Shown here: positions 1 to 9,435 of the stretch, piece after piece
Numbering within the stretch: the stretch's first letter is position 1
How the letters are laid out: every line of letters begins with the position of its first letter
DNA from: Crocosphaera sp.
GTDB taxonomy: Bacteria; Cyanobacteriota; Cyanobacteriia; Cyanobacteriales; Microcystaceae
Assembly (NCBI GenBank): GCA_030064935.1
Contig: JASJEA010000014.1
Span: 1 to 36,884, forward strand
DNA: 36,884 nucleotides
Reading direction: 5' to 3'
Notes under the pieces: model-generated
Told to the model about the DNA's origin: nothing
What the model saw: only the letters and a program-made list of their open reading frames with translations
Database searches by the model: none
Translations under genes and position numbers: made by a program

Positions 1-1933
1 TAGGTTCTTTAAGGACATTGATACTATCTAGAAAAGCACGAGCTAAAATTGAATCAAGTTGTATATCTGTGCTTAGTTGACTATGATAAGCAAACTGATT
101 ATCCAAGGATAAAGCTAAGTCAAAATCTCTATTATTAAGTAAAGTAAAATAGAAAGCCCTCACTGCTGATGGGTGCGAGAATGATTTTAGAGTTTTGACC
201 TTTTCATCGAGGAATTGTAGACAGGTTTGTAGCTTGCAATCTTCTTGAGCTAGATGCTCCACAAACTGTTTCATATTTTGCAGAAAACGATCAGCTTTCG
301 GTAAGAGATTAATGGTTAATAAAATCACATCCCGCCAACTTTTATTAAGCATTTTGCTGGCTAATTCTTGCAGTTTACTCTCTAACTCATCACCCTCACT
401 TGCAATAATATAACGTGCTGTAAAATATTCTTGAAAAGTTAAATGAGAAAAAGAATAGACATCATTTGCTCTTTCTACTAAAATCCCATGTTGTATTTCA
501 ATGGATTTTATAATAGATTCACTCGTTAACCAAAGATTTTCCTTCTCTTCTTGGAAATCACAATGAGTACAAAGATAATCTTCAATAATCTCTTGAAGTT
601 CACGAGTTTCAAAAAAATAACGTTCTTGGGAAAAAGTTACAGCAGCAATTTTAGATAATAATTTTCGTTTATGAAGAATAGACAAATTATGATAAAAATC
701 ATCTCGTTCAATTCCTTTTGAGCGATCCCAACGTTGCAACAAAATATCTAATCCTGCTTGATACAATTTTGCCCTTTGACGAGGAAATTTAGCTTTTTGT
801 TGAAAAACAGAGCACAAAAGATGGAGTAAAATTGGGGTAATAGCTAATTCCCTAATTGCTTGATTATCTGGGGTATTTAACTGCTCTATAAAATCTTCTG
901 CCTTTTGATTGCCTTTTGTTTTATTTTTACAGGTAGCCTTAAACCAATTTTGAGCAAATAACTCAACACTCTTTTGATCAAAATCCGCTATTTCTACATA
1001 AGTAAAACCCTTAAAATGAAATTGTTGTGCTGAACTTCTAGAGGTGATCATTAATAGGTTTTGATAATAATCTTGGGCAAACCCTTGAATATTTTTACAT
1101 ATCCCTTCTCGTACTTTTAGGGGAACCTCATCTAATCCATCTAATAAACAGAGAAATCTTCCCTTTTCCAATAACATTAAAACTTGTTTCTGGGAAAAGC
1201 CATGATTTTCTCCATAATTGATCAAATAGCTTAAAAAATCGAAGTATTTATCATCTCCGAGATCCCATTCTGTTCTTAATTGAATGAAACAGGGAATGCA
1301 ATTACGTCGGTATTTCCCTTTATTACATTGCAAAGCAATATGTTGCAAAAAAGTCGTTTTCCCTGCACCGGGCTTTCCCAAAATAACTAACTTTCGGTGT
1401 TTAGCTAATGCGTCTAAATCGACGACTGTGTTAGAATCGAAAGAGGAAAGACGGAAGTTCGGGGTACTCTGCAAAGAATCCTCTAAATCCGATGGTTCTA
1501 ACCAACGTTGATAACTGGGTTCGAGAAAAAACTGAGTTTTGGTATAGACCTTATCTAGCAGGGGCTGGGTTGCTTGAAAGGGTGATTGTAGGGTGCTACA
1601 CTGGCTTTCTATGGTTTCTTTGACCTGGGAACGCATCAAGGAAACCAATTGCGGTATATCGGAGTTACTGGGCTTTAATTTAAAACTAGGAAGGGTGGTG
1701 CTTTGATCATGAGGGAGATCCGCCACAGCTTTCCAATCTAAGTTTAACGTAAAACAGAGTTCTTTGAAAATCTGACGAGAAACGGGACGGCCAGATAAGA
1801 ATTTCCAGACACTTTGGCGACTAGATAAACCGACTTCTGAAGCTAAATATTCCTGGGTCCAACTTCTAGAAGCCAAGACTTTTTTAGCCTCTTCTATGCC
1901 TTGTGAATTAGCTGATAAGGAACGTGACGTCAT
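1..1933 (-). CDS. NACHT-domain NTPase with N-terminal helix-turn-helix (3' end outside window)
   Basis: An open frame starts at ATG 1933 and runs 644 codons to the left edge with no stop, so the C-terminus is missing. Residues about 20-75 (SWTQEYLASEVGLSSRQSVW...) resemble an XRE/lambda-type helix-turn-helix. The NTPase core follows: Walker A GKPGAGKTT near residues 186-194 (Lys192) and the NACHT-type Walker B LLDGLDE, with DGLDE at 265-269. Further on are a sensor-like ITSRSS segment and an HLTFQEYFTARYI motif near residue 490, which is typical of NACHT/STAND proteins. STAND NTPases of this kind act as signal-sensing switches that oligomerise, and some bacterial NACHT proteins are antiphage NLR-like sensors. 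The effector here is not clear: the N-terminus looks DNA-binding and the C-terminal part, usually the sensor repeats, is out of view. It is divergent from the kinase operon. The family call is firm; a defence role is inference. Confidence 0.85.
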   Translation of the reverse strand, partial: MTSRSLSANSQGIEEAKKVLASRSWTQEYLASEVGLSSRQSVWKFLSGRPVSRQIFKELCFTLNLDWKAVADLPHDQSTTLPSFKLKPSNSDIPQLVSLMRSQVKETIESQCSTLQSPFQATQPLLDKVYTKTQFFLEPSYQRWLEPSDLEDSLQSTPNFRLSSFDSNTVVDLDALAKHRKLVILGKPGAGKTTFLQHIALQCNKGKYRRNCIPCFIQLRTEWDLGDDKYFDFLSYLINYGENHGFSQKQVLMLLEKGRFLCLLDGLDEVPLKVREGICKNIQGFAQDYYQNLLMITSRSSAQQFHFKGFTYVEIADFDQKSVELFAQNWFKATCKNKTKGNQKAEDFIEQLNTPDNQAIRELAITPILLHLLCSVFQQKAKFPRQRAKLYQAGLDILLQRWDRSKGIERDDFYHNLSILHKRKLLSKIAAVTFSQERYFFETRELQEIIEDYLCTHCDFQEEKENLWLTSESIIKSIEIQHGILVERANDVYSFSHLTFQEYFTARYIIASEGDELESKLQELASKMLNKSWRDVILLTINLLPKADRFLQNMKQFVEHLAQEDCKLQTCLQFLDEKVKTLKSFSHPSAVRAFYFTLLNNRDFDLALSLDNQFAYHSQLSTDIQLDSILARAFLDSINVLKEP

Positions 1934-2302
1934 AGACTTGGTTAAAATGATAGACGGGGTGAGATTGCCTGGAGGATAAAACCATACCGTATTGTACCTA
2001 ATGAAAACTACGGGCGGGTTGCTTCTCATCACAGTCGCCCTATGACCAAAATCACTACATTCCTGGGATAGTCAGCATAGCAGTTTCAGAGAATATAAGG
2101 GACGCTAGAGAGACGTTTCGTGATTGAATTTTGCTTCTAAATGTAAAATAATGTAAATCAAAAACCCATAACCCTTGATACAATAAGGTTATTTATAAAT
2201 TTTTACAAAGAATCCTTGATTATTGTCTCTATCTAAAATTCTTGGCTTAATTGTGCCTTCTAGAAGCAGAAAAGAATCGGAAACAAAACGAAGTTATGCA
2301 CT
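1934..2302. other. Divergent intergenic region, NACHT gene / hybrid kinase
   Basis: No coding frame of note, tRNA or strong terminator is seen in these 369 bases. The stretch must hold divergent promoters, but no convincing -35/-10 pair stands out. TTGATA at 2174 and the A/T-rich segment at 2190-2200 are too close for a standard spacer. A short GGGCG/CGCCC inverted repeat lies at 2012-2040, and a CTTCTAGAAGC palindrome at 2257-2267. Confidence 0.4.
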
Positions 2303-5059
2303 GTGGTTAAATTTATGAGTTTGAGCAACCTAAAACCCAATAAAATCGCCCTTCGATATCTTGGACTGACAAGTATGGGCTTGCTCGTGGCTCAATTATT
2401 GTTCGGAGTCATTCAGATCCGTTGGCGATATTATCAACGAATTGAACAGTTAAGTGCTAGAGTGCAGGACTTAGGTAAACAAATAAGCTTCATTTCTCAG
2501 CAGCCAGAAGTAAAACTGGATGGGCCTACCCTAAAAAGATTGATTACAAAATCCAGTATCAGCCAAGATGTGGTATACGGAATAATTGTCAATGGGCAAG
2601 GACAAGTCACCAGCAGCTTTGTGAATAAGAAAGACCAAAACATGACTGAGCAAGTTTCTCACTTAACCTCAACGGAAGAGGCGAAAAACGGGGAAAAATT
2701 CCTTCCAGATATGTTAACGGAATTAGCTAAGCATAACCCCGACTTTAGAGAAATAAGCGAATCTGTCATTGTCAAAGGACAATCCTCAGATTTAGGAGAA
2801 GTCCGTATTGGCTACAGCTTACAATCAACCCAACAAACTAATCTAAAGTCCGCAGGTAAAATTTTAGTGGCTTCTTTGATTGTCAGTGTGATCTTAATTT
2901 TGATCATGTTTATCATCTTCAAACGAGAGGTACAACTCCCCATCAGAGACTTGTTGAAAAAAACTCAACCACTGCTTCCTGAAAAAGAAGGTCTTTCTTT
3001 AAACCACTGGGATGAAATTGACCAATTAGAAATATTGATCAAGACGTTGACTCAACAACTGCAATCTCTTCAAGACTTGAATAATGAAATTGTTCAAGAA
3101 AAAGTCAAAGAAGAAGCTATGAAAGCGACAGAAGAAAATAGAAAAGAACTTGATAAAGCGAAAAATGAATTTCTTGCCTGTATTGGTCACGAAATTCGCA
3201 CCCCATTAAATGCAGTGATGGGAATGACGGGATTGCTCTTAGAAGATACCCAGTTAAACGAGCAACAAACAGAGTTTGTCAAAATTGTCCGTGAGAGTGG
3301 AGACAGTTTGTTGAGTATGATCAATAATATTTTGGATTTTTCCAAAATTGAAGCCCAAAAAATTGAATTAGAAGAACAAAGCTTTGAGCTAAGACCGTGT
3401 ATTGAAGAGGTTTTACGTTTATTCGTCTCTCAAGCTTCCGAAAAAAATCTAGAACTGGCCTATTTAGTAGAACCTAATACCCCTAATGCCATCATCGGCG
3501 ACACTACCCGACTCAAACAAGTTCTAGCCAATCTCATTGGTAATGCGGTTAAATTTACCCACACAGGAGAAGTAGTTATTTATATCAACGCAACCCCCAT
3601 TGAATCGGAAGAAGAAACGGATGAGGGTTTGCACGAACTCCGATTTGCAGTCAAAGATACCGGCATTGGTATTCCCGCAGAACGCAGTCATCGCCTGTTT
3701 CAACCTTTTAGTCAAGTGGATGCTTCTACTACCCGTAACTATGGAGGAACCGGGCTAGGATTGGTAATTAGTAAGCGATTATGCGAGTTAATGGGGGGAA
3801 ATATGTGGGTTCATAGTATCGAAGGCAAAGGATCTACTTTTAATTTCACCATTAAAGCCAAAGCTGTTGCCAGTTGTTCCCCTGTCAACTCTGAAGAAGG
3901 AGAAAGTTATTTAATGGGCAAACGAATGTTAATTATTGATGATAATCTCACCAATCAGAAAATATTAACCAATCAAGCCCAGTCTTGGGGAATGTTTACC
4001 TGTGCGGTAGACTGCGGAGAAAAAGCTCTGGAATGGCTGCAACGAGGGATTGTTTTTGATGTGGCTATTTTAGACATGAATATGCCCGAAATGGATGGTT
4101 TGGATCTAGCCCGTCGCATTCGTCAACAACCCCACTGTGGTACGTTACCTTTGGTGATGCTCAGTTCTCTTACTCAATCCGAAATGGCTCATGAAGAAGA
4201 TAGAGATGAATTTGCGGCTATTTTGCTCAAACCAGTGCAACAGTCTCAACTTTATTACAGTTTAATGCAGATTTTTGCAGGAAAACCCATCAAAATAACC
4301 ACATTAGAGCCAGAGGAAGTATTGGAAGAACCATTGCTGGCCCAAAAACTACCGTTGCGCATTTTAGTGGCTGAAGATGTGATGGTTAATCAAGAAGTTA
4401 TTCGCTTACTCCTAGAGAAACTGGGTTATTGGGCAGACATGGTTGGTGATGGGAAAGAAGTGTTAACCGCCCTCAAGCATTGCGTCTATGATGTGATTTT
4501 AATGGATGTACGGATGCCAGAAATGGATGGACTCAGTGCCACCCGTCTCATTCGTCAAACCCTGAATTCAAGCCAACAACCCCGTATTATAGCCATGACA
4601 GCAGAATCTATGCCTGGCGATCGCGAAAAATGTTTGGCCGCAGGTATGGATGATTATATTTCTAAACCCATTCGCATTGAGGAGCTAAGACAGGCTTTAA
4701 GTCGCTGTAAAAGTCACTCAGAGTCCATAGCGGTTGATCCCCAAATTTTTAGAGAGTTACAAAAAATAGCAGGAAAGCGACTCCATGAAATTGTCGGAGG
4801 CTATCTCGAAGATGCTCCCCTCTATCTCAGTGAGATGAAGACAGCTATTGAGGGGACAAGTAGAGAGAACTTACGTCAAGCCGCCCATGCCTTGCGATCG
4901 CCGACTGGGAGCTTAGGGGCAACTCATTTATTTAACCTATGTGAAGAAATGGAGACAATCGCCCGTCAGGGAACCATTGAGGAGGCCAAAGAGAAAATGT
5001 TGTGGCTCGAAATGGAGTATGATCGGGTGTGCCATGCTCTAGAAAGAGAAATTGATTAA
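2303..5059 (+). CDS. Membrane hybrid sensor histidine kinase (HisKA-HATPase-REC-REC-Hpt)
   Basis: This is a 918-residue kinase that passes phosphate through an internal relay. It has a first membrane helix at about 18-38, a periplasmic sensor segment at about 40-180 and a second helix at about 186-207. The H-box GHEIRTPLNAVMGM has the phosphorylated His at 296. N-box NLIGNAVKFT, G1 DTGIGIP and G2 GGTGLGL form the ATPase. Two receiver domains follow, with phospho-acceptor Asp591 (LDMNMPEMDG) and Asp735 (MDVRMPEMDG); both keep the acidic pair and the lysine (LLKP, ISKP). The C-terminal Hpt has His862 in AHALRS. The reading starts at GTG 2303; ATG 2315 is an in-frame alternative, and neither has a clear ribosome site. 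The response regulator begins 45 bases downstream and is its likely relay target. The stimulus is unknown, since the sensor segment matches no family I recognise. Confidence 0.93.
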   Translation: MVKFMSLSNLKPNKIALRYLGLTSMGLLVAQLLFGVIQIRWRYYQRIEQLSARVQDLGKQISFISQQPEVKLDGPTLKRLITKSSISQDVVYGIIVNGQGQVTSSFVNKKDQNMTEQVSHLTSTEEAKNGEKFLPDMLTELAKHNPDFREISESVIVKGQSSDLGEVRIGYSLQSTQQTNLKSAGKILVASLIVSVILILIMFIIFKREVQLPIRDLLKKTQPLLPEKEGLSLNHWDEIDQLEILIKTLTQQLQSLQDLNNEIVQEKVKEEAMKATEENRKELDKAKNEFLACIGHEIRTPLNAVMGMTGLLLEDTQLNEQQTEFVKIVRESGDSLLSMINNILDFSKIEAQKIELEEQSFELRPCIEEVLRLFVSQASEKNLELAYLVEPNTPNAIIGDTTRLKQVLANLIGNAVKFTHTGEVVIYINATPIESEEETDEGLHELRFAVKDTGIGIPAERSHRLFQPFSQVDASTTRNYGGTGLGLVISKRLCELMGGNMWVHSIEGKGSTFNFTIKAKAVASCSPVNSEEGESYLMGKRMLIIDDNLTNQKILTNQAQSWGMFTCAVDCGEKALEWLQRGIVFDVAILDMNMPEMDGLDLARRIRQQPHCGTLPLVMLSSLTQSEMAHEEDRDEFAAILLKPVQQSQLYYSLMQIFAGKPIKITTLEPEEVLEEPLLAQKLPLRILVAEDVMVNQEVIRLLLEKLGYWADMVGDGKEVLTALKHCVYDVILMDVRMPEMDGLSATRLIRQTLNSSQQPRIIAMTAESMPGDREKCLAAGMDDYISKPIRIEELRQALSRCKSHSESIAVDPQIFRELQKIAGKRLHEIVGGYLEDAPLYLSEMKTAIEGTSRENLRQAAHALRSPTGSLGATHLFNLCEEMETIARQGTIEEAKEKMLWLEMEYDRVCHALEREID

Positions 5060-5104
5060 TCATGGTTCAACTGTTTAGCACCCCTTATCGCCCTAGCATA
5101 AATT

Positions 5105-6043
5105 GTGAATAGCTCTACGAACAAACCAGAAGCACCTGTGATTCTTATTGTTGACGATGATCGCACAATGAGAAGTCTCTTAAAAATTGCGATGGAGGAA
5201 GAAGGCTATCGGGTTACAGAGGCAAAAAATGGTTTAGAATGTCTTGAATCCTATAATTCTGCTCCACCTAATCTCATCTTATTAGATGCCCTGATGCCTG
5301 ATATGGATGGGTTTGCCTGTTGCAAACAACTCTCTTCTCTCCAGGATAATAGTTATATTCCGATTCTCATGATTACGGCACTTGATGATCAAGCATCTAT
5401 TGAACGAGCTTTTGAGGTTGGTGCTACAGACTACATAACTAAGCCCATTTTTTGGTCGGTATTATCGCAACGGGTTAAACATTTGCTAAGCAGCACTCAA
5501 AATTTTCGGGACCTCAATTATTTAAAATCTCGTCTCGCTAAACAAGAGCAATGGCAACAGTTTCGTTATGCTCTGATTCGTCAATGTCAAGAAGATTTTC
5601 ACCTACAACCTCTCTTAAATGACTGTATCAGCCAACTGAGAACTTTAGTTAATGCAGAACGAGTTGGTATTCATCATTCTAACGGAAAACTAATGGCTGA
5701 GTCCATTAGTTCGGGTTATCCTTCTGTTAAAACCATATCATGGCAAAAGATTACTCTCTTTACAGTTTATCAAGGTCGTTATGAAAAGGGAGAATCGATG
5801 ATTATTGATTTTTCTCAGGAGACTGAGTTATCGGATGAAACCGTTGCCCCTTTTCAACAACTGATGGTTAAAACTTTGACCATAATCCCTCTCTTAATTA
5901 AAGGGGAATTTTGGGGAATTTTATGGATTCATCATTGTCAAAATTCCTATCCCTGGGAGCCTTGGGAAGTTGAATATTTAGAGCGTTTAAGAGAGTTGTT
6001 AGTGGTTCCTTCTGTGATCATTGATGCCGCTAATGTTACTTAA
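5105..6043 (+). CDS. Response regulator with REC and GAF-like domains
   Basis: The 312-residue protein opens with a complete receiver domain: VILIVDDD acidic pair, phospho-acceptor Asp61 in LLLDALMPDMDG, Thr in MITALDD and Lys in ITKP. After a short helical linker, residues about 150-305 (DCISQLRTLVNAERVGIHHSNG...) look like a GAF domain of the type that binds small ligands or bilins. No DNA-binding or enzymatic output domain is present, so signalling probably goes through protein contacts or GAF-ligand modulation. The start is GTG 5105; the ATG at 5062 is out of frame and closes before it. It lies 45 bases after the hybrid kinase in the same direction and is very likely co-transcribed with it as the cognate partner. 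Chromophore binding cannot be judged. Confidence 0.88.
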   Translation: MNSSTNKPEAPVILIVDDDRTMRSLLKIAMEEEGYRVTEAKNGLECLESYNSAPPNLILLDALMPDMDGFACCKQLSSLQDNSYIPILMITALDDQASIERAFEVGATDYITKPIFWSVLSQRVKHLLSSTQNFRDLNYLKSRLAKQEQWQQFRYALIRQCQEDFHLQPLLNDCISQLRTLVNAERVGIHHSNGKLMAESISSGYPSVKTISWQKITLFTVYQGRYEKGESMIIDFSQETELSDETVAPFQQLMVKTLTIIPLLIKGEFWGILWIHHCQNSYPWEPWEVEYLERLRELLVVPSVIIDAANVT

Positions 6044-6047
6044 TTTA

Positions 6048-7514
6048 TTATTGCTTTTCAATAGCATTATTATAAATTCTTTCATTGCTTTTTACTGATT
6101 TAAAAAAGTCCACTACCGGACGTGGATAGTCTACTCCAATTATTACATTGTATCGTTTTTGTTCTTGTTGAGATAATTTCCAGGGTTCATGAATTTTCTG
6201 CCCTGGAATTGTTGTTAATTCTGGCAGCCAATGTTTTATATATTCTCCTTTTAAGTCGTAATCTTTTGACTGTTTAGGAATATTAAAATAGCGGAATCCT
6301 CTGGCATCATTACCAACTCCGGCTGTATAGTTCCAATTACCATAATTACTACAAACATCATAATCGATTAAGATCGATTCAAACCATTCTGCCCCCATTA
6401 TCCAATTGATACCTAAATTTTTGGTCAGAAAACTTGCAACATTCTGTCTTCCTCTATTAGACATAAAACCAGTGGCAGCTAATTCTCTCATATTGGCATC
6501 TACTAAAGGATAACCTGTCTTTCCTTCTTGCCACAGTTTAAACCTTTGTTGATCTTTTTTCCAAGCAATATCTAATCCTTGTAAGCCAGAAGGATAAAAG
6601 ATTTTATTGCCATGTTTTAGAGAAATAAAGCGAAAATAGTCGCGCCAGAGAAGTTCAAAGATTAACCAATAAGTTGATTGATTTTTAACCCTTTCTTGTT
6701 CATAAACTTGTACTTGTTCATAAATATAACGGGGAGAAAGACAACCATTGGCTAACCAAGGAGAAAATTTAGAAGAATAATCAGCCCCTAACATTCCGTT
6801 CCGAGTTTCTTTATAATCTTTGAGACAGTTTTGTTGCCAAAAATAGTTATTTAACCGTTTAATTGCTTCTGTTTCTCCTCCTTTAAAATCTAAAACGCTT
6901 CTAGGCTCAAATTGAGGTTTTTCTAATTCTAATTCTTCTAAACTAGGAATATTTCCTAATTCAATATTTGGTAAAGAAGGTAGTTTTTGGGGTACTGTAA
7001 AAGTTGGGTTAATGGTAGAATTTTTTTCTATTTTTTTACGAAAACTGGTAAAGACTTCAGGTAAGTTATTGAAGTTAAAGGGTAAATCATCATAATGGTA
7101 TAAGGTGGCTCCCCAAAAGGTTTCTATTTGTACTTTTAAGGGTTTTAAAGCTTTTTTAAGTGCCTTTTCTACTCTGATTTCTTCTGCGGTAACTTCTTCA
7201 TGAAAGTATACTGCATCGATTAATAATTCTTTAACTAATTGAGGTATTATTTTTTCAGGATAGCCTGTTCTAATAATTAAATTACTACCTAATTTTTTTA
7301 AAGACTGTCGTAAATCATGAACACTCTCTAATAAAAATTGAGCGCGAAAATTTCCTGTTTTTGGAAAACCAAAAGATGTTGTCTGAAACTGTCTCAGATC
7401 GAAACAATAAAGAGGAATGATTAACGAATTTTCTTTAATTGCTTGATATAAAGGTTCATGATCATGAAATCGCAAATCATTACGATACCAAATTAAAACT
7501 TTTTTATTAGACAT
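6048..7514 (-). CDS. cry: DASH-type cryptochrome (FAD photolyase family)
   Basis: The 488-residue protein has the photolyase/cryptochrome layout: an N-terminal alpha/beta antenna domain (VLIWYRNDLRFHDHEPL) and a C-terminal FAD-binding helical domain with WRDYFRFISLKHG, TGYPLVDANMRELAATGFMS, NRGRQNVASFL and NYGNWNYTAGVGNDAR. The FPKTGNFRAQFLLESV segment and the overall length point to the DASH subfamily, whose members repair cyclobutane pyrimidine dimers, mainly in single-stranded DNA, under blue/UV-A light. ATG 7514 is preferred over the in-frame TTG at 7520, which would add only two residues. The gene converges on the response regulator with four bases between stops. It has no obvious operon partner. 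Photolyase or purely regulatory activity cannot be told from sequence. Confidence 0.93.
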   Translation of the reverse strand: MSNKKVLIWYRNDLRFHDHEPLYQAIKENSLIIPLYCFDLRQFQTTSFGFPKTGNFRAQFLLESVHDLRQSLKKLGSNLIIRTGYPEKIIPQLVKELLIDAVYFHEEVTAEEIRVEKALKKALKPLKVQIETFWGATLYHYDDLPFNFNNLPEVFTSFRKKIEKNSTINPTFTVPQKLPSLPNIELGNIPSLEELELEKPQFEPRSVLDFKGGETEAIKRLNNYFWQQNCLKDYKETRNGMLGADYSSKFSPWLANGCLSPRYIYEQVQVYEQERVKNQSTYWLIFELLWRDYFRFISLKHGNKIFYPSGLQGLDIAWKKDQQRFKLWQEGKTGYPLVDANMRELAATGFMSNRGRQNVASFLTKNLGINWIMGAEWFESILIDYDVCSNYGNWNYTAGVGNDARGFRYFNIPKQSKDYDLKGEYIKHWLPELTTIPGQKIHEPWKLSQQEQKRYNVIIGVDYPRPVVDFFKSVKSNERIYNNAIEKQ

Positions 7515-7610
7515 ATTCAAAATATGATGGGATCAGTACCAAACAACCGTTTATAATAGTAATATAGAAGAAATCTGTAATCAATTGAATTTATGAATAT
7601 CTGAAAACAT

Positions 7611-7649
7611 CCCCCAAAAGGATGAAATATTTTTCATCTGTTATGGGGA
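7611..7649 (+). promoter_or_regulatory. Stem-loop in the leader of a small gene
   Basis: A nested inverted repeat: outer arms CCCC (7611-7615) and GGGG (7645-7648), inner arms GATGAAA (7621-7627) and TTTCATC (7632-7638) around the loop TATT. No T-run follows, so it does not look like a terminator. It lies about 70 bases upstream of the 52-codon gene at 7720 and downstream of a -10-like TATAAT at 7552-7557, so it may be a structured 5' leader. Function is unknown. Confidence 0.4.
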
Positions 7650-7719
7650 GGTGACAAAGAAAATCCACTTGTTTGAATAGAAGTAGCTCGAACCCAGCTA
7701 AATTTGAGGAGTGCTACTT

Positions 7720-7878
7720 ATGTTATATAAACCTTTAAAAGTAATGGTGATTACAGCCACAATTTTTGTATGGTTAAGACTTCTAGCAGGAACCGTAGAA
7801 GTCTTGAATAATCAGAACCAAAGGTTATCTAATCATCAGCAAATCGCTTCAGAAACTACGTCGTATATTCAGCGTTAA
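7720..7878 (+). CDS. Small single-helix membrane protein, 52 aa (hypothetical)
   Basis: ATG 7720 opens a 52-codon frame ending at TAA 7876-7878. It is preceded by a good Shine-Dalgarno site, GAGGA at 7706-7710, nine bases upstream. The product begins MLYKPLKVMVITATIFVWLR: a short basic N-terminus and one hydrophobic helix at about residues 7-23, followed by a polar tail rich in Asn and Gln. This could be a membrane anchor or an uncleaved signal. Its last 23 bases overlap the 3' end of argJ on the other strand. No family is recognised. The ribosome site and hydrophobic pattern favour a real gene, but it may be poorly conserved. Confidence 0.5.
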   Translation: MLYKPLKVMVITATIFVWLRLLAGTVEVLNNQNQRLSNHQQIASETTSYIQR

Positions 7879-9100
7879 TCTTGACATAATCATAACTCAA
7901 GTCGCAACCCCAAGCGATGCCATTCCCTGAACCATTGCCAACACAAACCGAAATTAACACAGTATCCTCTTGTAAATAAGCTCCCTCGGCTGCTTGTTTC
8001 ATATAGTTACTAGCCCCAGCGCGATCATAATCTAAGGGTTGACCATTTTCCATCATGATAAAGTCTCCCAATTTAATGCCTAAATCTTCTTGATGAAAAG
8101 TGACCCCAGCGCGGCCAGCAGCAGCAGCGATACGTCCCCAGTTGGGATCACGACCAAAAACAGCAGATTTCACTAAAGAAGACCCCACAATTGTCTTAGC
8201 GATGCGTCTTGCTGCTTCGTTATCCGGCGCACCCGATACCTGCACCTCCAATAAACAAGTCGCCCCCTCTCCATCTCTGGCGATCGCCTTAGCCAAATGT
8301 TGACAGACAGTTGTTAACATCTGTTGCAGGATTTGAGCATTTTTACTATTAATATCCGTAATAGCTGGAGTCCGAGATTGACCATTGGCCAATGCGATCA
8401 AGGTATCATTGGTACTTGTATCTCCATCCACCGTAATTTGATTAAAACTTTCATTGGCCGCTTGGGTTAACATTTGCTGCCATAACCCCGTAGAAACCGC
8501 CGCGTCACAAGTGACAAAGGCTAACATCGTCGCCATATTCGGGTGGATCATTCCGGAACCCTTGGCAATACCGCCAACTCTCACCGGACGGTTATCGATC
8601 ATGGTTTCTAGAGCAATTTCTTTTGTGACTAAATCTGTGGTAGTGATCGCTTTAGCCGCCTTTTCATTGCCTTCCTCTGAGAGACTCTCCACCAGTTGAG
8701 GAATACCTGAGCGTAAAGCATCCATTTTAATTCGTTGTCCAATAACCCCTGTAGAGGCCAACAAAATAGCGTTAGGGGAGATATTCAGGGTTTGCCCTAG
8801 CAATTTAGCACTTTCAAGAGCATCTTGCCGCCCCTCTTCTCCTGTTCCTGCATTCGCTTGACCGGCATTACAGAGGATCGCTTTAGCACTGGCTTTCTCT
8901 TGCAGTCGTTGACGACAATAATCCACACAAGTTGCCCTTACCTGAGACGTAGTAAAGACACCGGCTGCGATCGCCTCTACTTCTGAGACAATCAGAGCAA
9001 GATCGAGGTTCCCCGATGGTTTTAAGCCGGCTGCGATTCCCGACGCTTGAAACCCTTTCGGTGCAGTGATCCCCCCGGTAATTTTTGTAAAGTCATTCAT
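7856..9100 (-). CDS. argJ: Bifunctional ornithine acetyltransferase / N-acetylglutamate synthase ArgJ
   Basis: ArgJ transfers acetyl from N-acetylornithine to glutamate, closing the acetyl cycle of arginine synthesis; bifunctional forms also make N-acetylglutamate from acetyl-CoA. The 414-residue product has the family opening GGITAPKGFQASGIAAGLK and the autocleavage region KGSGMIHPNMATMLAF, where the bond Ala190-Thr191 is cut and Thr191 becomes the nucleophile of the beta chain. The later segments DGEGATCLLEV and GRDPNWGRIAAAAGRAG are also conserved. ATG 9100 is preferred to an in-frame TTG at 9115 that would add five residues not expected in the family. It stands alone on the minus strand, is cytoplasmic, and its 3' end overlaps the small plus-strand gene. 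Confidence 0.97.
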   Translation of the reverse strand: MNDFTKITGGITAPKGFQASGIAAGLKPSGNLDLALIVSEVEAIAAGVFTTSQVRATCVDYCRQRLQEKASAKAILCNAGQANAGTGEEGRQDALESAKLLGQTLNISPNAILLASTGVIGQRIKMDALRSGIPQLVESLSEEGNEKAAKAITTTDLVTKEIALETMIDNRPVRVGGIAKGSGMIHPNMATMLAFVTCDAAVSTGLWQQMLTQAANESFNQITVDGDTSTNDTLIALANGQSRTPAITDINSKNAQILQQMLTTVCQHLAKAIARDGEGATCLLEVQVSGAPDNEAARRIAKTIVGSSLVKSAVFGRDPNWGRIAAAAGRAGVTFHQEDLGIKLGDFIMMENGQPLDYDRAGASNYMKQAAEGAYLQEDTVLISVCVGNGSGNGIAWGCDLSYDYVKINAEYTT

Positions 9101-9435
9101 AATTGCCAGAATCAAGCCAAATTAAACGATAAGTCACATTGATGGTAGCATATTCTTCCTATCACAAATGTTAATTAACTATTATCTACCCAAGTTTTAG
9201 GGCAGATAATCGGTGATGATGGTTGGCTTATCTTAAAATTTGTAATATATTTTAACTTTGAGGGGATTCTGGCTAATTTATTTAGTGAGTAGTTAAAGAG
9301 GGGATCAGCGAAAAGTGGCTTATTTAGTGCTTTTTACCTAAGTTATTATACTCTGAAAACTAGCCAACAAATTTGCTCTCAATTATATCATGCGCCCTTG
9401 ATAATAGAGAGTGTTCTGTAAGAAAAATATTTAAT

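Noticed and set aside
1284-1511. Plus-strand frame opposite the NACHT gene
   Set aside because: It lies wholly over the Walker A coding region on the other strand and has no ribosome site or family pattern.
1863-2267. CTTCTAGAAGC palindrome occurring at 1863 and 2257 as an operator pair for the NACHT helix-turn-helix protein
   Set aside because: One copy is inside the coding region and the sites are about 390 bases apart; two short palindromes are not enough.
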